A DNA stretch of 22,756 nucleotides from JADDRA01 sp051005375 (GTDB lineage Bacteria > Actinomycetota > Acidimicrobiia > Acidimicrobiales > CADCSY01), in contig JBPCJK010000108.1 of the NCBI GenBank assembly GCA_051005375.1, forward strand, positions 1 through 22,756, written 5' to 3'. The notes under the pieces are model-generated. The model made no database searches. It had not been told where the DNA came from and saw only the letters and a program-made list of their open reading frames with translations. Position 1 is the first letter of the stretch. The number at the start of each line of letters is the position of its first letter. The position numbers and the translations under genes were made by a program. Below are positions 1 through 7,901 of this stretch, one piece after another.

Positions 1-191
1 GTGGCTGCCGGATGGGCACCGATGCCGCTTCAGGGGTGGTGGATGCCGACTTGCGCAGCTTCGCCGTCCCCAACCTCTACATCACCGACGGCAGCGTGCT
101 GCCCACCCAGGGCTCGGCCAACCCGGCGCTGACCATCATGGCCGTGGTCGCCCGCTGCGCCGACCGGCTCACCTCAGCCAACCGGGGATGA
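1..191 (+). CDS. GMC family oxidoreductase, C-terminal fragment
   Basis: This is the last 62 codons of a gene that begins left of the window; the frame starts at base 3 and ends with TGA at 189-191. The visible residues include CRMGTD, then VPNLYITDGSVLPTQG and SANPALTIMAVVARCADRL. That is the conserved C-terminal signature of glucose-methanol-choline oxidoreductases, where the NLY-x-DGS and NPALT segments close the FAD site and contribute to the active site. These flavoenzymes oxidise alcohols, sugars or sterols. The substrate cannot be judged because the whole substrate domain is missing. The family is clear from the motif alone; cholesterol-oxidase-like versus choline-dehydrogenase-like types cannot be separated. 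Confidence 0.88.
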   Translation, partial: GCRMGTDAASGVVDADLRSFAVPNLYITDGSVLPTQGSANPALTIMAVVARCADRLTSANRG

Positions 192-250
192 GCGGCGCCG
201 ACACGATCTGTGGGCCGACGCAAACATCGGCTGGGCCACCGAGGGCGACC

Positions 251-410
251 ATCCGCTGAGACTCTTAGCTTAGAGGGTCCGCCGATAGGCGGAGCCGTGG
301 CCCGAGCGGCCCGCCGGCGAAGCCGGCAGGAGCGGGCAAGCAACGTCCTTTCGCTCTCGGCGGCGAAGCCGCCGAGCCAAGAGCGGCGTGCCTATCCGCT
401 GAGACTCTTA
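251..410. repeat. Hairpin cluster bracketed by a 17-bp direct repeat
   Basis: The 276-bp gap 192-467 has no credible gene. It contains a perfect 17-bp direct repeat, atccgctgagactctta, at 251-267 and 394-410. Between the copies are three hairpins: tccgcc/ggcgga with loop GATA (278-293), gccggc/gccggc with loop GAA (313-327), and ctcggcggc/gccgccgag with loop GAA (356-376). A 7-bp piece of the repeat recurs at 414-420. The unit looks like a discrete intergenic element or a structured leader for the gene at 468. No transposase or target duplication beyond the 17-mer is visible, and its function is unknown. Confidence 0.6.
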
Positions 411-467
411 CAGATCCGCTACAGCCGACTCCCGCCATTGCCGGACCGGGTGTCCGCGCACTAGAAG

Positions 468-1850
468 TTGGTCATCGACCACTTCGACGTCATCGTCCTC
501 GGTGGCGGCTCTGCCGGAGCCAGCGTGGCCCGGGCGGCGGTGCGCTCCGGGCGATCTGTCGCCATGGTCGAGTCCAACCGGGTGGGCGGCGACTGCCCGT
601 TCGTCGCCTGCATGCCCAGCAAGGCTCTGCTGCGCTCCGCCGAGGTCCGCCACCTCGTGGCCCGCGCCCCCGAGCTCGGCGCCGCCACCGAGGTGGCCCT
701 CGACGACGCCGGCCCCGCTCTGGACCGTGCCGTCCTGCGCCGGGACGAGATCGCCAACCACGGTGACGACCGGGACAAGGCCAGTCAGCTCCAGGACCTC
801 GGCATTCATCTCCTGCGGGGTCGAGGCCAGGTCGCCGGGCCCGGGGTAGTCGCCGTGGAGGCCCGCCATTACGGCTTCACCGACCTCGTGGTCGCCACCG
901 GGAGCGCACCCAACCGGCCGCCGATCGAAGGCCTCGACCTGGTGCCGACATGGACCAGTGAGGAAGCGTTGACGTCGAGCGTCCAGCCGGGTTCCCTGGC
1001 GGTGCTCGGTGGCGGGGCCATCGGCTGCGAACTGGCCCAGGCCTACGCTCGGTTCGGCGTGGTGGTGACCCTCCTGGAGTCGGCTCCCCGGCTCCTCGGG
1101 CCGGAGGAGCCCAGCATCGCCGATGCCCTTGCCGTCGCCCTGAGCGCCGACGGCATCGATGTGCGGCTCGGGACCAAGCTCACCAGCGCCGCCCCGGTGG
1201 CAGGTGGTGCCCGGCTCAGCCTGGACCACGGCGAGCCTGTCGAAGCCGAACGGGTGCTGGTTGCCGTCGGCCGCACGCCCAACACCGGCGGGATCGGGCT
1301 CGAGGTCCTCGGGGTCGACGTCGAGGGAGGAACCATCTTGATCGACGGGCAGTGCCGAGTGCTGAGCCAGCGCCACGTGTGGGCCGCAGGTGATGTCACC
1401 GGCATCGTGCCCTACACCCACGGGGCCAATTACCAGGCCGGGGTGGTGGCCGCCAACCTCTTCGGGGATGGGAAGACGGCTGACTACCGGGCCATCCCCC
1501 GCGGCGTCTACACCGATCCGGCCGTCGCCTCCGTCGGCGTCGACGAGGCCGCCGCCCACGCCCAGGGCCTCGAGGTCATCAGCGCCGCCGCGGAGCTCAG
1601 CGAGACCGCCCGCTCGAGCAGCGACGGGTCGCCCGGCGGCCGGCTGGTGCTCACCGTCGACGGCGAGCGCCGGGTGCTGGTGGGAGCGGCGGCCATCGGC
1701 CCCCACGCTGACGAGTGGATCGGCGAGGCGACGCTGGCCATCCGCTCCGAGGTGCCGTTGTCGGTGCTGGCCGACGTCGTACACCTGTTCCCCACCTACA
1801 GCGAAGCCTACGGGCTGGTCCTGGAGAAGCTCACCGAACAACTGGGGTGA
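468..1850 (+). CDS. FAD-dependent pyridine nucleotide-disulfide oxidoreductase (Lpd/MerA-like)
   Basis: This 460-residue cytosolic flavoprotein belongs to the class I disulfide reductases (dihydrolipoyl dehydrogenase, mercuric reductase, mycothione reductase). An N-terminal FAD Rossmann motif GGGSAG lies at residues 12-17. The redox-active pair C43/C48 sits in GGDCPFVACMPSK. A second dinucleotide motif GGGAIG falls near 180, AAGDVTG near 305, and a C-terminal dimerisation domain follows. The C-terminal segment reads HLFPTYSE (near 440), so the catalytic His that precedes Pro in lipoamide dehydrogenases (HPTxSE) is Phe, as in MerA-like members. An N-terminal HMA domain and a C-terminal Cys pair are absent, so true MerA is unlikely. 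The start is TTG at 468; an in-frame TAG at 462 rules out anything further upstream. The substrate is unknown. Confidence 0.85.
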   Translation: MVIDHFDVIVLGGGSAGASVARAAVRSGRSVAMVESNRVGGDCPFVACMPSKALLRSAEVRHLVARAPELGAATEVALDDAGPALDRAVLRRDEIANHGDDRDKASQLQDLGIHLLRGRGQVAGPGVVAVEARHYGFTDLVVATGSAPNRPPIEGLDLVPTWTSEEALTSSVQPGSLAVLGGGAIGCELAQAYARFGVVVTLLESAPRLLGPEEPSIADALAVALSADGIDVRLGTKLTSAAPVAGGARLSLDHGEPVEAERVLVAVGRTPNTGGIGLEVLGVDVEGGTILIDGQCRVLSQRHVWAAGDVTGIVPYTHGANYQAGVVAANLFGDGKTADYRAIPRGVYTDPAVASVGVDEAAAHAQGLEVISAAAELSETARSSSDGSPGGRLVLTVDGERRVLVGAAAIGPHADEWIGEATLAIRSEVPLSVLADVVHLFPTYSEAYGLVLEKLTEQLG

Positions 1851-1895
1851 CGGGAGCACCCCGGGCGGAGCACAGCCGTACCCCACTCGATGGTG

Positions 1896-3500
1896 CTACG
1901 ACTGCAGGCGGGCCACGACCCGGTGGTAACCGGTCGCTCCCTGGGGCGCCACCCCTCGCTGTTGGGCAATCTGCAGCTCTCCGGTGCCATCGGTGGCCCG
2001 CACCATCAACGGGATCTCCCCCGGGCGCTCCGGCTGCCAGTCGTAGCGCCACAGCACCCAGGCCAGCCGGGAGGTTGAGTACTCCATGTCGGCACGGTCC
2101 CAGGTCTTGCCGTCGTCCTTGCTGACCTCGACCGACGAGACGCCGCGGTCACCGGCGAAGGCGGTGCCCCGCAGGGTCACTGGCCCCCCCATGGGGAGCG
2201 GCTGGGTGAAGTCAGGCTCGGTGAAGCGTGAGCGGGTGGGGACCACGAAGTCGGGTCCCCAGCCCTGCTGCTCGTAGAACCCCTTGGCGTTGGCGTCGAC
2301 CAACTCGATGGTGGTCACCCATTTGACGTTCTTCTCGCCGAACAGCCCGGGCACGAGGACCCGGGCAGGGTAGCCATGACGTTGCGGGAGCGGCTCGCCG
2401 TTCATCTGGTAGGCGACCAGGGTCGTGGGCTCCATCGCCTTGTCGATCGAGAAGGTGTCGCTGTAACCGTCCACCGCGGTCAGAAGGACCTCCACGACGC
2501 CGTCGCCCGGCCCGGCGTCAGCGAGCAGGTTGGCCAGCGGGACACCGGTCCACATGGCGTTGCTCTGCAGCCCACCCCCGACCGGGTTGCTGATGCACGA
2601 CAGGGTGGTCTCCTGGGTGACCGCCGGCATCGAGCGCAGGTCGTCGAAGCCATAGGTCCGCGGCCGGTCGACCAGACCGGTGATGCTCAGCTGCCACAGT
2701 GACGCCCGGACCCGGGGATCGATGACGTTCTTGGTCACCACGTAGAACTTGTCGTTGGGGGTGATGGGCTGGATGCCGGGTCCGTTGTTCTGCATGCCGT
2801 CGTAGCCGAAGACCGACCGCTTGAACAGCACCGTCCCGACGCCCCCGGTGGCCACCATCAGCCCTGCACCGACGCCCCCGGCGACCAACGAGCGACGGCT
2901 GACGCTGCCCGCACCCTCGCCCGCTGCCGCCCCAGCCTTCGAGGCCGGCCGGCCGATGACGAGGCGGTGGCTCATCCACAACACCACCGCGAAGACGCCG
3001 TAGGAGACGAGCATGACGGCCAGCGTCGTCAATCGGGCAGCACCAGGCGAGAAGCCCCGGTAGTTGGTCGCCAGCACCGGCCACAACACGAGGACGGACA
3101 ACAGCCACAGCGCAGCGACGGCGGCGGCGAGGAACAGCAGCGGGCGGCGGGTGCCGGCCTCTCCCGGCTCGGCACCATCACGTACGGCCCGCCACGACAA
3201 CCAGGCGTAGGCGGCGCCGAGCACCAAGCCGAGACCGAGCAGGCCCAACGTCGCCGAGCCGACCCCGAACTGCTTGAGCTGGTTATAGCCGCCAAAGAAC
3301 GACAGCAACGAGAAGAACCGCTTGATGCCCAGCAGCGGGGCGAACCGGTCACCGACGAGCTCGGTTGGTGGGGATACGCCCAGCCACAGACGGGCCAGCG
3401 CCTGGGTGAGCGTGAGCGCCAGCGCCGCGATCACGCCCAGCAGGGCACCGACGCCGAGCGAGGCTCGAAGGCTCAACGGGCGGGTTTGCCGGCTCATCAT
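1896..3500 (-). CDS. Membrane-anchored molybdopterin-dependent oxidoreductase (sulfite oxidase family)
   Basis: This protein of about 534 residues has four N-terminal membrane helices (roughly 14-38, 79-102, 119-143, 156-180). They are followed by SRRSLVAGG (about 200) and a fifth hydrophobic stretch, which resembles a Tat-type internal signal/anchor. The catalytic domain then lies outside the membrane. The motif TLSCISNPVGG supplies the molybdenum-ligating Cys (C302), typical of the sulfite oxidase/YedY-type Moco fold. The C-terminal part (GVSSVEVSKDDGKTW) matches the Mo-co dimerisation domain. ATG at 3500 is preferred because AGGAAG lies 8 nt upstream; GTG at 3506 would leave only 2 nt. The gene converges on the disulfide oxidoreductase with a 45-bp gap. 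The electron acceptor and substrate are not predictable. Confidence 0.9.
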   Translation of the reverse strand: MMSRQTRPLSLRASLGVGALLGVIAALALTLTQALARLWLGVSPPTELVGDRFAPLLGIKRFFSLLSFFGGYNQLKQFGVGSATLGLLGLGLVLGAAYAWLSWRAVRDGAEPGEAGTRRPLLFLAAAVAALWLLSVLVLWPVLATNYRGFSPGAARLTTLAVMLVSYGVFAVVLWMSHRLVIGRPASKAGAAAGEGAGSVSRRSLVAGGVGAGLMVATGGVGTVLFKRSVFGYDGMQNNGPGIQPITPNDKFYVVTKNVIDPRVRASLWQLSITGLVDRPRTYGFDDLRSMPAVTQETTLSCISNPVGGGLQSNAMWTGVPLANLLADAGPGDGVVEVLLTAVDGYSDTFSIDKAMEPTTLVAYQMNGEPLPQRHGYPARVLVPGLFGEKNVKWVTTIELVDANAKGFYEQQGWGPDFVVPTRSRFTEPDFTQPLPMGGPVTLRGTAFAGDRGVSSVEVSKDDGKTWDRADMEYSTSRLAWVLWRYDWQPERPGEIPLMVRATDGTGELQIAQQRGVAPQGATGYHRVVARLQS

Positions 3501-3620
3501 CGTCACCGCTTCCTGGAATCAGCCGTACCGCCGAGCTACCGCTCGACGCAGGTGTCCACCACATCGGAAGGTAGCCGGGAGGGCGCCCGCTGAGTAAAGG
3601 TAGAGGCAGTTGTTCCCAAG

Positions 3621-3667
3621 CTGTAAGAGCATGCCCGGTCGCTGACGCCAATCCCGGCTCCTTACAG
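3621..3667. promoter_or_regulatory. Interrupted inverted repeat in a divergent intergenic region
   Basis: ctgtaag at 3621-3627 is mirrored by cttacag at 3661-3667. The arms extend inward by agc/gct with one bulged base. The repeat lies between the divergent molybdopterin oxidoreductase and GH15 genes (3501-3726). It could be an operator or an RNA hairpin; neither is proven. No convincing -35/-10 pair was seen in this gap. Confidence 0.3.
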
Positions 3668-3726
3668 TCGCCGAACATCCCGGCCAGTTGCTGGCACTCG
3701 CCCCGGTCACCGACGAGGATGCCCCG

Positions 3727-5568
3727 GTGAGACCCTCAGGCCCTCGTCGGCGGATCGACGACTACGGCTTCCTCTCCGACTGCCAGACCGCCGCCCTGGT
3801 CGACCGGTACGGCTCCATCGACTGGTGGTGCCCGGCCCGGTTCGACTCGCCGTCGGTCTTCGGCCGGCTGCTCGACCCTGGCGCTGGCCATTGGTCCCTC
3901 CATCCCAGCGGAGACTTCACCAGCGGGCGCCGCTACGTCGGCGACACCCTGGTGCTGCGGACCACCTTCGCCACCGACCAGGGCAACGTCGAGGTCACCG
4001 ACGCCCTTGCCCTGGAACCCGGTGCCCGCGGCCACGACATCGGCAGGTGGGCGCCCCGCACCCTGCTGCGACGGGTCGAGGGTCGCCGGGGTGCAGTTGA
4101 GATGGTCACCGACTTCGTTCCCCGCATGGAGTACGGGCTCACTGTCCCGCATCTGAGCGACGGCTCCAGCGGCTCCAGCGGCTCCGACTGCATGCTGGCC
4201 CAGGGTGGGCCGATCACCCTCACCCTCAGCGGTGACGTCACCCTGACCCGCCAGCGAGCCACAGCCCGGGCGACGTTCACCGTCGCCGCCGGCGAGGTGA
4301 TCGAGCTTCGGCTGGCCTACACGCCTTCTTTCGCCGGTGAGGCTGCGTGGACTCGGCACGACAAGCCGACCCTGGACGACACCATCGAGGGATGGGAGTC
4401 CTGGTCGGCCCTGCACCAGAGCTACCAAGGTCGTCACCCCCAGGCCGTCCGGCGCAGCTCGCTGGTGCTGCAGGGCCTCACCTTCAAGCCCAGTGGCGCG
4501 GTGGTGGCGGCGGCCACGACGTCGCTGCCCGAGGAGATGGGCGGCGCCCTCAACTTCGACTACCGCTTCGCCTGGCTGCGCGACCTCAGCCTCACCATCC
4601 GCTCGCTGTGGATCGCCGCCTGCCCCGACGAGGCGAGTGAGCTGTTCCACTGGATCGCCCAAGCCGCCGGCCAGTTGCACGACGAGCGGGTCCAGGTCAT
4701 GTACGGCGTGGCTGGCGAGCGCGACCTGACCGAGCACCGCCTCGACCATCTGGCCGGATTCGGTGGCAGCCGCCCGGTGCTCATCGGCAACGACGCCTGG
4801 GACCAGTCGCAGCTCGACGTGCTCGGAGAGGTCCTCGACGCCGCCCACCAGCTCCGGGAGCAGCTGGGCGAGCTGAGCGAGCCGACCCAGTCCCTGCTGG
4901 TCGCCCTGGCCGATCGGGCGGTGGCGACGTGGCGGGAGCCCGACGCCGGCATGTGGGAGGCGCGCGACCGCCAGCGCCAGTACGTGTCCTCCAAAGTGAT
5001 GTGCTGGGTCGCCCTGGACCGCGCCATCGCGCTCGCCCCCCTGCTCGGCGCCAACGCCGACCCGGATGCCTGGCGCCAGGCCCGGGAGCGGGTTCGCAGC
5101 GCCGTGCTGGCCAAGGCGTGGAGCGAGCGGGCGGGTGCTTACACCGGTGCCTTCGGTTCGGACCAGCTGGACGCCTCGGTGCTGCTGTTGCCGCTGGTGG
5201 GCTTCCTGCCCGCCGACGACGCCCGGATGTGGGCCACCATCGAGGCCATCGAGGACGAGCTCGGCGACGTCGGCCTGGTCCGGCGCTGGCCGGACGACCC
5301 CATGGGGTTCCTCATCTGCACCTTCTGGCTCAGCGAGTGCCTGGCCCTCGGGGGCGAGCTGGAGCGGGCCGAGGCTTGGTTCGAGCGAGCCAACTCCTAC
5401 GCCAACGACCTCGGCTTGCTGGCCGAGGAAGCCGATCCCGATCGCCAAGAGCTGCTGGGGAACTTCCCCCAGGCCTTCTCCCACGTGGGCCTCATCACCG
5501 CCGCCTGGCGCCTCACCGAGGCAGCGCGGACACACTCACCTCTGACGACCACTAGCGACGACGAGTAG
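3727..5568 (+). CDS. Glycoside hydrolase family 15 protein (glucoamylase/trehalase type)
   Basis: This 613-residue (alpha/alpha)6-barrel enzyme hydrolyses alpha-glucosidic bonds with inversion. The N-terminal beta domain begins IDDYGFLSDCQTAALVD. The barrel shows NFDYRFAWLRD (about 272-283), the general-acid region GMWEARD with E411, SSKVMCWVALDRA, and the C-terminal LLAEEADP segment. There E567/E568 is the likely general base, followed by LLGNFPQAFSH. Actinobacterial members of this form include trehalases, so the substrate may be trehalose, maltodextrin or glucan. GTG at 3727 is preferred over TTG at 3688 because GAGGA stands 8 nt upstream and homologues begin just before IDDY. No signal peptide is seen, so it is cytosolic. 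It is followed 11 bp later by the SDR gene. A paralogue lies at 12521-14341. Confidence 0.9.
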   Translation: MRPSGPRRRIDDYGFLSDCQTAALVDRYGSIDWWCPARFDSPSVFGRLLDPGAGHWSLHPSGDFTSGRRYVGDTLVLRTTFATDQGNVEVTDALALEPGARGHDIGRWAPRTLLRRVEGRRGAVEMVTDFVPRMEYGLTVPHLSDGSSGSSGSDCMLAQGGPITLTLSGDVTLTRQRATARATFTVAAGEVIELRLAYTPSFAGEAAWTRHDKPTLDDTIEGWESWSALHQSYQGRHPQAVRRSSLVLQGLTFKPSGAVVAAATTSLPEEMGGALNFDYRFAWLRDLSLTIRSLWIAACPDEASELFHWIAQAAGQLHDERVQVMYGVAGERDLTEHRLDHLAGFGGSRPVLIGNDAWDQSQLDVLGEVLDAAHQLREQLGELSEPTQSLLVALADRAVATWREPDAGMWEARDRQRQYVSSKVMCWVALDRAIALAPLLGANADPDAWRQARERVRSAVLAKAWSERAGAYTGAFGSDQLDASVLLLPLVGFLPADDARMWATIEAIEDELGDVGLVRRWPDDPMGFLICTFWLSECLALGGELERAEAWFERANSYANDLGLLAEEADPDRQELLGNFPQAFSHVGLITAAWRLTEAARTHSPLTTTSDDE

Positions 5569-5579
5569 AGGAGCACGAC

Positions 5580-6365
5580 ATGACCGAAGGACGACTGCAC
5601 GGCAAGGTGGCGCTGATCACAGGATCTGATTCCGGGATCGGCCAGGCGACGGCGGAGGAGTTCGCCAAGGAGGGCGCCGACGTGGTCGTGCACTACCTCG
5701 ACGACCACGCCGGTGCCGAGACCACCCGCGAGGCGGTCGAGGCCGCCGGTCAGAAGGCCGTGGTGGTCCAGGCCGACATCAGCGACGAGGGCGATGTGGC
5801 GGCGATGTTCCATCAGGCGGTCGAGGCCTTCGGCACCGTCGACATCCTAATGAACAACGCAGGGGTCGACGCCTCCGGCAAGGAGGTGGCCGACCTTTCC
5901 ACCGAGGTGTTCGACAAGGCCATCCGCACCAACCTCTACGGAACCTTCTTTTGCTGCCGGCGCTACATCCAGCTACGCAAGATGGCCGGTGCCCAAGGTG
6001 GCAAGATCATCAACGTCACCTCGGTGCACGAGGAGATCCCCAACGCCGGCGGGTCGGACTACGACTGCTCGAAGGGGGCGGTCCGCAACCTCACCCGGAC
6101 CCTGGCCCTGGAGCTGGCGCCGCTGCGGATCAACGTCAACAACCTGGCGCCGGGCATGGTGCTCACCCCGTTCAACCAGCCGGCCATCGACGACCCCGAC
6201 CTCCTCGAGCAGCAGGTCCAGAGCATCCCGTTCAAGCGGGCCGCCCAACCGGCGGAGATCGCCCGCCTGGCCGTGTTCCTGGCCTCGAGCGACAGCGACT
6301 ACGTGACCGGCTCGTCGTACTATATGGACGGCGGCCTGATGAGGAACCTGGGCCAGGGCGCCTGA
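5580..6365 (+). CDS. SDR family NAD(P)-dependent oxidoreductase
   Basis: This 261-residue classical short-chain dehydrogenase/reductase carries the cofactor motif TGSDSGIG (14-21), NNAG (92-95), catalytic S148, and Y161-x-x-x-K165 in SDYDCSKGA. The C-terminal YVTGSSYYMDGG segment is the usual end of the fold. The overall pattern resembles glucose 1-dehydrogenase/3-oxoacyl-ACP reductase-like SDRs, but the substrate cannot be assigned from sequence. An excellent ribosome site (GAGGAG) precedes the ATG by 7 nt. The gene follows the GH15 gene by 11 bp, so the two are probably co-transcribed, and a sugar released by the hydrolase is a possible substrate (inference). The last 46 bp overlap the convergent 6320-6946 gene. 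Confidence 0.88.
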   Translation: MTEGRLHGKVALITGSDSGIGQATAEEFAKEGADVVVHYLDDHAGAETTREAVEAAGQKAVVVQADISDEGDVAAMFHQAVEAFGTVDILMNNAGVDASGKEVADLSTEVFDKAIRTNLYGTFFCCRRYIQLRKMAGAQGGKIINVTSVHEEIPNAGGSDYDCSKGAVRNLTRTLALELAPLRINVNNLAPGMVLTPFNQPAIDDPDLLEQQVQSIPFKRAAQPAEIARLAVFLASSDSDYVTGSSYYMDGGLMRNLGQGA

Positions 6366-6946
6366 GCCGCTCCTCTACGAACTCGAGCTTCCCGGTGGAC
6401 GACCGCCAGCGCCCCATCCCCCGCAACCTCCTGAGTGACGAGGTCCCCGCCGGCCCGAGTGGCACCAACGTCAAACCCCTCCCGGCATCCCACCGAACGA
6501 CGGGTGAGTACGGTGAAGGCCACGCTGGTGGCGGTGGCGTAGACGGCGTGGTGAAAGGCGTCGATGGCCAGCTCCTTGGCGCCCCATTCCTTGACCGGCG
6601 GCGCCACCTCCAGGGCGGGCAGCATTACCAGCTCACTGCCCCACACGACGGCGAGATGGGCGGCTCCAGCGGTCGGGCCACCCAGGCCGACCGCTCCCAG
6701 CAGCCCTCGCACCGCGCCCCAGCCGCTCCCGTAGCTCCAATGCACCACGTTCGAGAACCGGGCCTTGGCGGCGTCGTCCTTCGGTTCGATGCCGAGCACC
6801 TTGGCGGCTGCGTCGGCCGGGGCGGAGCTGGCTTGGCGCCCTCTGATCTTCATCTCCACCGTGCTCGAGAGCGTCATGGCGGCGGTACCCACGGCACCGG
6901 CGAAGAGACCCCTGCCGACGGCACCGGCCACATCCCCTGTCGTCAA
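6320..6946 (-). CDS. Hypothetical membrane protein
   Basis: This 208-residue protein has several hydrophobic Ala/Gly-rich segments: GLFAGAVGTAAMTLSS (12-27), an RGLLGAVGLGG-to-AAHLAVVWGSELVML stretch, and an AVYATATSVAFTVL helix. It is likely an integral membrane protein; I do not recognise the family. TTG at 6946 is supported by a strong AGGAGG 4 nt upstream. After TVLTRR the last 50 residues become charged and low-complexity, and they run antisense to the SDR 3' end. The functional protein may therefore end near 6500 with the remainder as a read-on tail. The overlap with the SDR gene is tail to tail. Confidence 0.6.
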   Translation of the reverse strand: MTTGDVAGAVGRGLFAGAVGTAAMTLSSTVEMKIRGRQASSAPADAAAKVLGIEPKDDAAKARFSNVVHWSYGSGWGAVRGLLGAVGLGGPTAGAAHLAVVWGSELVMLPALEVAPPVKEWGAKELAIDAFHHAVYATATSVAFTVLTRRSVGCREGFDVGATRAGGDLVTQEVAGDGALAVVHREARVRRGAAQAPWPRFLIRPPSI

Positions 6947-7051
6947 CGATCCTCCTCGTCGCCTCTACGTGTGCGCGATGCACTCCCCGGTGCATCCTTC
7001 CAGCCAAGGGCGCCGAACGTGATCGGACCCGCTTCATGTAAGCGACCTGTA

Positions 7052-7091
7052 AGCATCGCTACTTCCCTTCGAGATGCAGTTCAGCGATGCT
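7052..7091 (-). terminator. Possible hairpin at the flavodoxin 3' end
   Basis: agcatcgct (7052-7060) and agcgatgct (7083-7091) form a perfect 9-bp inverted repeat with a 22-nt spacer. It straddles the TGA of the minus-strand gene at 7081. There is no T-tract. The long loop makes an ordinary intrinsic terminator doubtful. Confidence 0.3.
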
Positions 7092-7827
7092 CGGGATTGG
7101 GGAAGTCGGACCGGCAACCCGCGTGCCATTCCGAGCGCTGGTTGCCGTGAGCGGGGATCCCACCTGCGTCCTTCAGCATGCGGGCCAGGTGCATCAGGTT
7201 CCAGGTCATGAACGTGGTGTTGCGGTTGGTGAAGTCGTTCTCGGGCCCGCCTGACCCCGGGTCGAGGTACGACGGCCCAGGGCCGGCTTCCCCGATCCAC
7301 CCGGCGTCTGCCTGGGGCGGGATGACGTAGCCGAGATGCTGGAGTGAGTAGAGGATGTTCATGGCGCAGTGCTTGATACCGTCCTCGTTGCCGGTGACCA
7401 GGCAGCCGCCGACCTTCCCGTAGTAGGCGTACTGGCCGCTTGCGTTGAGCTGCGACGAGTTGCCGTAGAGCCGCTCGACCACCTTGGTGCACACCGACGA
7501 CTTCTCGCCCAGCCAGATCGGCGTGCACAGCACGAGGATGTCGGCGGCCATCACCTGGGCGAAGATCGCCGGCCACTCGTCCTCGGGCCAACCGTGCTCG
7601 GACATGTCCGGCCACACCCCCACCGGTAGTTCGTGGTCGACCGCCCGTAGAGAGTCGACGGTGACGCCGTGCTTGCGCATGATCCCCATGGAGATGGCGG
7701 CCAGGCCCTCGGTGTTGGACACCTCGGGTGAGCGCTTCAGGGTGCAGTTGATGAAAAGTGCCCGCAGGGCGGAGAGGTCCCAGGCGCCCTGCTGGGAAAG
7801 CTCCTCCCGCTCGTCAGTGCCCACCAT
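7081..7827 (-). CDS. Flavodoxin family / NADPH-dependent FMN reductase-like protein
   Basis: This protein of about 248 residues has a flavodoxin-like Rossmann fold. The first strand and phosphate-binding loop read ALFINCTLKRSPEVSNT. The middle segment ADILVLCTPIWLGEKSSVCTKVVERL supplies the flavin-contacting loop, and GKVGGCLVTGNEDG the third. This pattern is typical of NAD(P)H-dependent FMN-binding oxidoreductases. ATG 7827 is chosen because a TAGGTT hexamer on the minus strand lies 5 nt upstream, giving a leaderless transcript. GTG at 7887 would add 20 residues; it has GGGAGG only 3 nt upstream, so it remains an alternative. The gene is divergent from the probable selenoprotein gene, and the two may form a redox pair (inference). 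Confidence 0.82.
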   Translation of the reverse strand: MVGTDEREELSQQGAWDLSALRALFINCTLKRSPEVSNTEGLAAISMGIMRKHGVTVDSLRAVDHELPVGVWPDMSEHGWPEDEWPAIFAQVMAADILVLCTPIWLGEKSSVCTKVVERLYGNSSQLNASGQYAYYGKVGGCLVTGNEDGIKHCAMNILYSLQHLGYVIPPQADAGWIGEAGPGPSYLDPGSGGPENDFTNRNTTFMTWNLMHLARMLKDAGGIPAHGNQRSEWHAGCRSDFPNPEHR

Positions 7828-7832
7828 GTCGC

Positions 7833-7838
7833 AACCTA
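7833..7838 (-). promoter_or_regulatory. Probable leaderless -10 element of the flavodoxin gene
   Basis: The minus strand reads TAGGTT, then 5 nt, then ATG at 7827. The same geometry precedes at least five other genes in this window. No good -35 is evident. Confidence 0.4.
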
Positions 7839-7901
7839 TCCGCCAGGCCGGTGCTCGAACCCGCGGCTGGACCGATGTGGCTTCCACCGTCCTCCCGTAG
7901 C

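Noticed and set aside
408..1886. A 492-codon minus-strand open frame
   Set aside because: It is antisense to the FAD disulfide oxidoreductase; its composition is only GC-driven.
1851..1895. Terminator between the converging genes at 1850 and 1896
   Set aside because: The only pairing found (agcacc/ggtgct) has a 31-nt loop and no T-tract, too weak to report.
3736..5535. A 599-codon minus-strand open frame
   Set aside because: It is antisense to the GH15 gene and has no domain signature.
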